Source: Vreelandella zhaodongensis (GTDB taxonomy: Bacteria; Pseudomonadota; Gammaproteobacteria; Pseudomonadales; Halomonadaceae). Taken from it: DNA of 64,000 bases. Both the position numbers and the translations under genes were made by a program. The notes under the pieces were generated by a model, which saw only the letters and a list, made by a program, of their open reading frames with translations, was not told the DNA's origin and did not search any database. The DNA lies in contig NZ_JACCDD010000002.1 in assembly GCF_013415115.1 (NCBI RefSeq), positions 496,001 to 560,000 of the forward strand, read 5' to 3'. The stretch's first letter is position 1. The number at the start of each line of letters is the position of its first letter. Shown here piece by piece: positions 57,178 to 64,000 of this stretch.

Positions 57178-57861
57178 TCAGAAGGTATAAGCGGCGCCAA
57201 TCGACATGCTCAGGCCGAACTCGTCCTGCTTCTCCAGCGAGAGCCGATCGCTCTCGGCGCGCAGGTCTGCGCGTAAGTTGCTATTGCTGCCACTCCGCGA
57301 GGCCTCCAGGATAGCGCTGCCGCTGCCGTGGTAGGCTACGCCCACGTCGCTGGTGAAGCGCAAGCCCGGCTGCGAGGGTGGGGACGACTCCCAGCCCAGC
57401 CCCAAGTAGGGCGCGACCCGATTGTGTTCCACCTTGCCTCGCAGGTCGCCCACTTCCGCCGAGGAGTAGCGCGTGCCATTGATGGTATAGCCACCTTGGC
57501 TGTCGCGGTTACCCTTTAGACGTGTCTCGGGGTTGGCGAACAGCAAGCCACCGCTCACACGAAAACCGCTACCCATAATGGGATACCAGTCGACCAGCGC
57601 CTCGATGGCAGTACCCTGCTTGCGCTTGAGTTCGTACTCAATCTCCTCCAAGGTACGGTCCGTCTTGAACTCGTTGGTCTCGGCCTTTATTCCTAGACGC
57701 AGTGCCCATTGGCTGTCGATGGCATAGCCGACGCCAGCGCCTACGCCAGTGCCGAGTTTGCTGTAGACGAAGACGCCTGAGCCAGTAGTGCCCCCCTCCG
57801 CCAGGACCGCGGCAGACGATAGGGTTGTCAGACATGCCACCGCGATGAAAATGTTCTTCAT
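57178..57861 (-). CDS. Outer-membrane beta-barrel protein, OmpW/OmpA-barrel-like
   Basis: 227 residues from the ATG at 57861, which is preceded by GAGGAG; the long upstream open frame is not coding. Signal peptide 1-22 (ending VLAEG), then alternating strands (SGVFVYSKLGTGVGAGVGYAID, GFRVSGGLLFAN, VAPYLGLGWES) and a C-terminal aromatic residue (AAYTF), the sign of Bam-assembled barrels. No specific function is assigned. It is co-directional with pagL and divergent from the sensor kinase gene. Confidence 0.75.
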   Translation of the reverse strand: MKNIFIAVACLTTLSSAAVLAEGGTTGSGVFVYSKLGTGVGAGVGYAIDSQWALRLGIKAETNEFKTDRTLEEIEYELKRKQGTAIEALVDWYPIMGSGFRVSGGLLFANPETRLKGNRDSQGGYTINGTRYSSAEVGDLRGKVEHNRVAPYLGLGWESSPPSQPGLRFTSDVGVAYHGSGSAILEASRSGSNSNLRADLRAESDRLSLEKQDEFGLSMSIGAAYTF

Positions 57862-58083
57862 TCTTAACTCCTCGTTAATAGTCGGCCGGTCACCTGAACC
57901 GGCCTCGACGAGACGCCAGAATAGAGCGCTATAGAAGCATCCACATGTCCCGTCCGTCAGGTGCCGCTCATGTGACTTCTTGCATACGCCAGGCTGTGCA
58001 GAACCTGATAGACTTGCGGAAATCGGTGTCAGCCGTGCCTTGCGGGGAGGTACAGGCAAGCCAGTACATAGGAGAACTGTCGG

Positions 58084-59397
58084 ATGAGTGCCGGATCATC
58101 GATACCGGACTGGCGCCATGGAACCCTCGCGGGATGGCACGCCTTCGTGCGCTTCTTCGCTTCTCCGACCGGATTATTTCGCGCCATTTGCCTGATCGCC
58201 TGTGTGGCGATCTATGCCTTGCATCGTATACGCGAAGCACTGTCCACGGAAAACGAGCTGATCCTCACGCTAAGTGGCGAGACCTTGGCGCGCCAATGGC
58301 TCAGTGACGCGGTGGCGACGTTAATTTTCAGCGAAACGTCGGTTCTGGCTGGCTTCGTCATCTTCGTCGCGGCGTTCTGTCTGGCGATGGCGCCGTATGC
58401 CTACCGTCAGAGCCGAACGCCCTGGGTGCTGGCCGTCCAGATCGGCATCGGTCTGATATTCAATGAAGAGCTTCTGTTGATCGTGGCCGCTCAGCTTCCC
58501 TTCCTCTACCCCTTGCCTCTGGCGTTTACCTGGTTACTGACCCAAGCCCTGCTCAAGGCACTGTTGTGGGGTGTGATCTTGATGACGGCAGATCCGATGG
58601 AGGCTGTCCTCATAGCGGCCGAGCTGGCCGATATCGAGTTGCCGGTCATCAGCCTGATGAGCCTACTGGGAATGGCCTTCCTGATGTTTTTCTTCTGGCA
58701 GCTGTTCGCCTTCTGTCTGGGGTTTATGGCCATGTCCGAACGCCGCCAACGTTACCGACTGGCCAAGGCCCACGCCGAACTCACGGCCACTCGTCAGCTG
58801 CTGGCGGATAGCACGCGCGCCAGTGAACGCCTGCGCATCTCCCGCGACATGCACGATGGGCTCGGCCATCACTTGGCGGCGTTGAACCTGCACCTGGAAC
58901 TTGCCATACGCAAGCCGGAGGGCATGATGTCCTCGGTGCGCACCGCGCGAGACATCGCCAAGGAGCTCTATCAGGAAGTGAGGAGAACGATCGAGCGCGA
59001 GCGCCTTGCCGTGCCGATCGATCTCTCTCGCAGCCTGCAGACGCTCTGCTCTGGGATACCCGAGCCCTACATCGAGTTGCACTACGATCCACGCTGCCAG
59101 GTGCGCGATCCGGCTCTGGCACACGTAATCTTCCGCAGTGTGCAGGAGGCGCTTTCCAATACCCTGCACCATGCCAATGCACACAAGGTCGAGATCAGCG
59201 TGGGGTGCAAAGCCGGCAACATTCACGTTTGCATCGTCGATGACGGTCGTGGCGCCGCCAGTATCCTGCCCGGCAATGGGCTCACGGGGATGCGTGAAAG
59301 GGCCGAGGAGGTTGGCGGCAGTATGGAGGTAGAAGCACAGCTTGGTGCAGGCTGTCAGGTTCGGCTATGGCTGCCTATGGAGAGTGGAAAAGCATGA
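58084..59397 (+). CDS. DesK/NarL-type sensor histidine kinase
   Basis: 437 residues. About six membrane helices between 30 and 216 suggest intramembrane sensing. The HisKA_3 dimerisation box has His257 in RISRDMHDGLGHHLA, followed by a HATPase domain with N-box ALSNTLHHANAHKV, DDGRG and GLTGMRERAEEVGG. The layout resembles DesK-like kinases that sense membrane state. The ATG has AGGAG nine bases upstream. Its stop overlaps the response regulator start (ATGA). Confidence 0.88.
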   Translation: MSAGSSIPDWRHGTLAGWHAFVRFFASPTGLFRAICLIACVAIYALHRIREALSTENELILTLSGETLARQWLSDAVATLIFSETSVLAGFVIFVAAFCLAMAPYAYRQSRTPWVLAVQIGIGLIFNEELLLIVAAQLPFLYPLPLAFTWLLTQALLKALLWGVILMTADPMEAVLIAAELADIELPVISLMSLLGMAFLMFFFWQLFAFCLGFMAMSERRQRYRLAKAHAELTATRQLLADSTRASERLRISRDMHDGLGHHLAALNLHLELAIRKPEGMMSSVRTARDIAKELYQEVRRTIERERLAVPIDLSRSLQTLCSGIPEPYIELHYDPRCQVRDPALAHVIFRSVQEALSNTLHHANAHKVEISVGCKAGNIHVCIVDDGRGAASILPGNGLTGMRERAEEVGGSMEVEAQLGAGCQVRLWLPMESGKA

Positions 59398-60035
59398 TTC
59401 GAGTACTCCTGGTCGACGATCAGCATCTGGTGCGAAGTGGCATCGCCGGGCTGCTGGGGCTCACGCATGATATCGAAATTGTCGGCGAGGCAGCGAGTGG
59501 AGAGGAAGTCATGGCGCTGGTTGCCGCCAGAGAACCCGATGTGATGCTGCTAGACGTACGCTTGCCCGTCATGAGCGGCATTGAGGTTCTTACCCGTTTG
59601 AGCGCGGAGAAGCGGTTGCCAGCGACCATCCTTTTGACGACCTTCGACGATGATGAGGCGCTGCTTGCTGGCATCCGTGCAGGGGCTCGCGGCTTTCTGC
59701 TCAAGGATATCTCATTGGAACAGCTGGCCGATGATATCCGGCATGTCGCCGCGGGAGGCACGGCCATCCGCCCCTCGATTACCGAACGGGTGTTGGCCGG
59801 CGTCCGCCAGACGGTGTCTGAATTCGACTGCCTCGATCCGCCTTCCCAGCTGACCGTGCGAGAAACCGAGATCCTGCGCCTGCTGGCCAGTGGGCTCAAC
59901 AACCGAGAGGTGGCGCTGGCCCTGGGTACTGCCGAGGGAACGGTGAAGAATCAGGTTTCGAGCATTCTTTCCAAGCTGGGCGTACGCGACCGGGTGCGTG
60001 CGGTGCTACGCGGCATCGAGCTGGGCTGGATCTGA
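59394..60035 (+). CDS. NarL/DesR-family response regulator
   Basis: 213 residues: receiver domain with DDQ (8-10) and phosphoacceptor Asp54 (LLDVRLP), Thr and Lys switch residues (LLTTFDDDEA and FLLKD), then a LuxR-type helix-turn-helix (about 140-200, LTVRETEILRLLASGLNNREVA). Partner of the upstream kinase, with overlapping start. Its targets are unknown; the adjacent divergent pagL and barrel genes are natural candidates. Confidence 0.92.
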   Translation: MIRVLLVDDQHLVRSGIAGLLGLTHDIEIVGEAASGEEVMALVAAREPDVMLLDVRLPVMSGIEVLTRLSAEKRLPATILLTTFDDDEALLAGIRAGARGFLLKDISLEQLADDIRHVAAGGTAIRPSITERVLAGVRQTVSEFDCLDPPSQLTVRETEILRLLASGLNNREVALALGTAEGTVKNQVSSILSKLGVRDRVRAVLRGIELGWI

Positions 60036-60088
60036 CGCGAGCAAGGGCCAAGCACGGGCGAGCGCACCAGCGCACCTAAAAATAATAT

Positions 60089-60478
60089 TTAGTCGCCAAT
60101 GACCATCACGGCTTCTGCTTCTACTTGACTGCCTTTAGGCAACGCTTTTACGCCGACTGCCGCGCGAGCGGGGAACGGCGTAGAGAAGAACTCTTCCATC
60201 ACCTTGTTAACAATCGCGAAGTTATCCAGATCAACCAGGTACAGGTTAAGCTTTACGATATCGCCAAGCGAGCCGGCTGCTTCTTCGCAAACCGCCTGCA
60301 GGTTAGTAAACACTTGACGCGCCTGAGCCTCAAAGTCGTCGGAGACAATTTCCATCGTCGCTGGATTCAGCGGAATCTGACCCGACAGATACACGGTGTT
60401 GCCTGCCTTGATCGCCTGAGAGTAAGGGCCAATCGCCGCGGGGGCTTTTTCGGTGTTAATAACCGCTTTGTTGCTCAT
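60089..60478 (-). CDS. ridA: Enamine/imine deaminase RidA
   Basis: 129-residue YjgF/YER057c/UK114 family protein. RidA hydrolyses reactive 2-aminoacrylate and related enamines from PLP enzymes. The catalytic Arg lies in PARAAVGV, and typical segments [20 protein letters not shown] and EAEAVM are present. It is convergent with the response regulator and lies 95 bases downstream of spoT on the same strand. Confidence 0.95.
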   Translation of the reverse strand: MSNKAVINTEKAPAAIGPYSQAIKAGNTVYLSGQIPLNPATMEIVSDDFEAQARQVFTNLQAVCEEAAGSLGDIVKLNLYLVDLDNFAIVNKVMEEFFSTPFPARAAVGVKALPKGSQVEAEAVMVIGD

Positions 60479-60573
60479 AAGATCTTATGCTCCTGTATGG
60501 GTTAGGCATTAATTCTTGTGGCCCGCCATAGCCTTCGCCGCCAGCCTGTCGCCAGCGGTAGATAAGCGGGTGA

Positions 60574-62706
60574 TTAATTGGTCATTCTTGTTATTTTGCC
60601 AACGTTAGGCAGGTTACGAATGCGTTTAATAATGCGGGCAAGATGAACACGGCCTTTTACAGATAAGGTCAAATTAACAATGGAAAGCCGTGCATCACGC
60701 TCTTCAATACCAATGCGCTCAATATTCGCATCAGCATCGGTTACCACACCGGCCAGTTCAGCCACCAGCCCACGACGGCTCTCAATTTCAATACGCAGCG
60801 CGACTGGGAAGTCTTCATCGACAATATCTGACCACTCAAGGGCAAACAATTTCTCAGGGTCATTTTTACGCTCGGCGAGGTTTTTACATTCGCTACGATG
60901 AACCACCAGCCCTTTGCCAACCGATAGATGTCCAACGACAGGGTCGCCTGGCAACGGGTGGCAGCAGCGAGCAAAGTTAATCACCATGCCTTCGCTGCCG
61001 TTGATCACTACCGCTTTTTCGCTATCGGTGCTAAGAACATAGTCGAAAGTCCCCCCGTGGGCGACATCAACCAAGCGCCGTGCCACCACATGAGCCATAC
61101 GGTTGCCCAGCCCAACGGATTCCAATAACGCATCTAATGAAGCGGCATCCAGCTCCTTCAGCGCCTTCGTAAATATACTTTCGTCCAGCTCTTCCAGGCT
61201 TGTCTCAAACGGTGTCAGGGCTTTGTTCAACAGCCGCCGCCCTAATGTAATGGCTTCCGCCTGCTGCTGGTGCTTCAAAGCATGACGAATCGCAGAGCGC
61301 GCCTTGGCAGTGGTGACAAAGTTAAGCCATGCCAGGTTAGGCCGTGCCCCAGGAGCAGTAATAATTTCCAGCGTTTGACCACTTTCAAGGCGAGTCGAGA
61401 GCGGTGCTAAATGACGATCAATGCGGCAAGCGATGCAATTATTGCCGATGTCGGTGTGCACGCTGTAAGCAAAGTCGATCACCGTCGCCCCCTGGGGCAG
61501 CTCCATGATGTCGCCCTTGGGGGTAAACACGTAAATATCGTCTGGAAACAGGTCGTTTTTGACGTGTTCTATAAACTCCAGCGAATCACCCGCATGACGC
61601 TGCATTTCCAGCAACCCTTTGACCCAAGCACGGGCGCGGGCATGGCTGCCTTCAGCAATGGGATGGGTGGTTTGCCCTGCTTTATAGAGCCAGTGGGCAG
61701 CGATGCCATTATTCGCCATCGCTTCCATCTCACGGGTGCGGATCTGTACTTCAATTGGCATTCCACCCTGCCCAAACAGCGTGGTGTGAAGACTTTGGTA
61801 GCCGTTGGCTTTCGGAATGGCGATGTAGTCTTTAAACCGCCCTGGCACAGGCTTATAGAGATTATGAACAACGCCTAAGATGCGATAACAGCTAGCGACA
61901 TCTTCGGTAATGATGCGAAAACCGAAGACATCCATAATTTCCGCAAACGGTTTACGCTGGTCGCGCATCTTTTTATAAATCGATAGCAAATGCTTCTGCC
62001 GACCGATCACGGTCCCTTTAAGCCCTTCGTCGTCCAGACTCTGCTGTAGCGATGATTGAATCTCTCGCATCGCACTACGACGGTTACCCCGCGCGCTAGC
62101 CACCGCGCGCTTAATGCGTTCTGCACGCATAGGGTGTATCGCCTGGAAAGAGAGGTCTTCCAGCTCAACACGAATGGTATTGATGCCTAGACGCCCTGCG
62201 ATACGGGCATAAATTTCCAGCGTTTCACGGGCAATGCGGCGCTTTTTATCTGGGCGCAGAGCACCTAACGTACGCATGTTATGCAGGCGGTCAGCCAATT
62301 TAACAATAATGACGCGGATATCCCGCGACATCGCCAACACCATCTTCTGGAAATTTTCCGCCTGGGCGACGGCTTTGTCTTCAAAAGTGATCTGGGTCAG
62401 CTTGGAAACGCCATCCACCAATTCGGCGACAGGTTTATCAAACTGCGCAGACAGGGCTTTTTTTGAGACACCGGTATCTTCAATGACATCATGCAGCATG
62501 GCAGCCATCAAACTTTGATGGTCCATGTGCATATTGGCCAGGATATTAGCGACCGCTAATGGGTGAGTGACGTAAGGCTCACCGGAGCGACGGCGTTGGC
62601 CGTCATGGGCTTGTTCAGCATAGTAGAAAGCGCGTTTGACCTGCTGTATTTCGTCTGGAGGTAAATAGCCGCCGAGTCGATCGGCCAGGTCATCAATGGT
62701 GAACAT
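60574..62706 (-). CDS. spoT: Bifunctional (p)ppGpp synthetase/hydrolase SpoT
   Basis: 710 residues. HD hydrolase domain with intact H72-D73 (HDVIEDTG), RelA/SpoT synthetase domain (GRQKHLLSIYKKM, AIPKANGYQSLHT, VEVQIRT), TGS domain (about 390-450, TPKGDIMELP), zinc-finger-like region with CC (NFARCCHPLPGD) and C-terminal ACT domain (about 635-705). Controls the stringent response. Downstream of rpoZ by 48 bases, the usual rpoZ-spoT arrangement. Both catalytic sites look intact. Confidence 0.96.
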   Translation of the reverse strand: MFTIDDLADRLGGYLPPDEIQQVKRAFYYAEQAHDGQRRRSGEPYVTHPLAVANILANMHMDHQSLMAAMLHDVIEDTGVSKKALSAQFDKPVAELVDGVSKLTQITFEDKAVAQAENFQKMVLAMSRDIRVIIVKLADRLHNMRTLGALRPDKKRRIARETLEIYARIAGRLGINTIRVELEDLSFQAIHPMRAERIKRAVASARGNRRSAMREIQSSLQQSLDDEGLKGTVIGRQKHLLSIYKKMRDQRKPFAEIMDVFGFRIITEDVASCYRILGVVHNLYKPVPGRFKDYIAIPKANGYQSLHTTLFGQGGMPIEVQIRTREMEAMANNGIAAHWLYKAGQTTHPIAEGSHARARAWVKGLLEMQRHAGDSLEFIEHVKNDLFPDDIYVFTPKGDIMELPQGATVIDFAYSVHTDIGNNCIACRIDRHLAPLSTRLESGQTLEIITAPGARPNLAWLNFVTTAKARSAIRHALKHQQQAEAITLGRRLLNKALTPFETSLEELDESIFTKALKELDAASLDALLESVGLGNRMAHVVARRLVDVAHGGTFDYVLSTDSEKAVVINGSEGMVINFARCCHPLPGDPVVGHLSVGKGLVVHRSECKNLAERKNDPEKLFALEWSDIVDEDFPVALRIEIESRRGLVAELAGVVTDADANIERIGIEERDARLSIVNLTLSVKGRVHLARIIKRIRNLPNVGKITRMTN

Positions 62707-62754
62707 TTACCGCGCCCCTAGTCGCTTCTAAGCCCAGTCTCTCTTTCACAAACC

Positions 62755-63015
62755 TTAGTCGTCGATATGTGTGGTCGGTGCCATCGCTGGACGCGCACGA
62801 ACTGGAGCTTCAACCGGCTCATCTAGCACGGTGTGATTTACTAGGCCAGCGGCAATCTCACGCAGTGCCATAACGGTAGGTTTGTCATTCTCCCAGGGGA
62901 GTTGCGCTTCACGGGAGCCACGGGCAAGCTGGCGCGCGCGCTGGGTAGAAATCATCACCAGTTTGAAGCGGTTCTCAACATTTTCCAGACAATCTTCAAC
63001 GGTTACGCGAGCCAT
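62755..63015 (-). CDS. rpoZ: RNA polymerase omega subunit
   Basis: 86 residues with the conserved [20 protein letters not shown] start and ARQLARGSR motif of omega, which chaperones the beta-prime subunit and links to ppGpp binding. The ATG at 63015 has AGGAAGG upstream; an in-frame ATG seven codons earlier is unlikely. A perfect palindrome lies just before the ribosome binding site. Confidence 0.96.
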   Translation of the reverse strand: MARVTVEDCLENVENRFKLVMISTQRARQLARGSREAQLPWENDKPTVMALREIAAGLVNHTVLDEPVEAPVRARPAMAPTTHIDD

Positions 63016-63032
63016 GGGGCCTTCCTGTAATG

Positions 63033-63053
63033 ACAACGCTGGGCCAGCGTTGT
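63033..63053. repeat. Perfect 10-bp-arm palindrome before rpoZ
   Basis: ACAACGCTGG and CCAGCGTTGT flank a single central base in the 87-base gap between gmk and rpoZ. On the gmk transcript it would fold into a hairpin next to the rpoZ ribosome binding site. No U-tract follows, so an attenuator, processing site or protein-binding site is more likely than a terminator. Confidence 0.55.
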
Positions 63054-63102
63054 GGTGAAACGCCGCTGACCCAGCAAAAAAGTGGTAATGGAACCTGCTA
63101 GA

Positions 63103-63750
<648 letters not shown>

Positions 63751-63920
63751 TTAGCAAAAATAGTTAGCAACAAACAGTTGGCGAAAAAAATAGTGGACGA
63801 GTAGTTGGCCAAGGCCAGTAAGACAACCGGCGTACATACTGCCATATAAAACGTTGCGCGCAGTATCGCACACACATGCCATGGACTGTAGCGTTTCGAC
63901 GCAGTCACCAGGAGCTCACT

Positions 63921-64000
63921 ATGCGCAGTGTTATCGTTATTTTATGCTTAATTGCCTTAGGAGTAGCGCTACAAAAAGGACTCATTGAGATCCCCCGCCA
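63921..64000 (+). CDS. Start of an unknown plus-strand gene, cut by window end
   Basis: ATG at 63921 with GGAG six bases upstream opens a frame of 26 codons to the window end. The visible residues (MRSVIVILCLIALGVALQKG) look like a signal anchor or signal peptide. It is divergent from gmk. The family cannot be told from this fragment. Confidence 0.6.
   Translation, partial: MRSVIVILCLIALGVALQKGLIEIPR

Overview
The window looks like a chromosomal segment of a moderately halophilic gammaproteobacterium, most likely Halomonadaceae (Halomonas or a close relative). This rests on gene families and gene order, not on a database match. The blocks lysA-lptM-argH, hemCDXY, pst-phoU, phoBR-ubiAC-rubredoxin reductase-hup, and recG-oxyR with ridA-spoT-rpoZ-gmk are arranged much as in pseudomonads. 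Several proteins are strongly acidic. Sodium symporter and TRAP families and a periplasmic nitrate reductase are also present.

Layout. 1-2617: a translationally coupled argH-lptM-lysA operon on the minus strand, with lysA cut by the window edge. 2713-5163: a PAS-PAS-LOV-GGDEF-EAL protein whose LOV domain keeps the photoactive cysteine, so it is probably a blue-light-gated c-di-GMP enzyme. 5299-9677: the haem operon hemCDXY, closed by a strong terminator. 9949-23388: an accessory block. It starts with a cardiolipin synthase and an Ntn amidase on the plus strand. Opposite them runs a long minus-strand array: aspT, aspD, a YtcA/MdtNOP-like tripartite efflux system, a composite lipoprotein and a glutamate decarboxylase. 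The aspD-to-pump junctions overlap by start and stop codons. 23664-28920: aroQ and napEFDABC under an FNR/Anr-type site. 29113-36896: a mixed stretch with DUF72, an NSS symporter, a HexR-type regulator, uvrD, an orphan TRAP binding protein and a thioesterase. 36981-42116: pstSCAB-phoU, with a clear Pho box after pstS rather than before it. 42187-49285: cysZ, a PCuAC copper chaperone with a natural His tail, a very acidic secreted protein, phoR/phoB (with its own Pho box), ubiA, ubiC and a rubredoxin-reductase-like flavoprotein. 49390-55552: hup, an SCP2-like protein, a YccS-type FUSC protein, recG and oxyR. 55700-60035: a YeeZ-like epimerase, then a second accessory patch with PagL-like lipid A deacylase, a beta-barrel protein and a DesK/DesR-like two-component pair. 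60089-64000: ridA, spoT, rpoZ, gmk and the start of an unknown plus-strand gene.

How the parts fit. AspT/AspD is a known proton-consuming decarboxylation cycle (aspartate in, alanine out). Its physical coupling to an MdtNOP-like pump, with gadB at the distal end, suggests one acid- or energy-stress and efflux programme. This is the best candidate for an undescribed system. The LOV c-di-GMP protein and the PagL/two-component patch are the other two leads. PhoB/PhoR probably control pstCAB-phoU and themselves through the two Pho boxes. The nap operon is probably induced at low oxygen.

Limits: no tRNA, rRNA, CRISPR array, transposase or integrase was seen. Base composition and similarity searches were not computed. 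Start sites were chosen from ribosome binding sites and family lengths.
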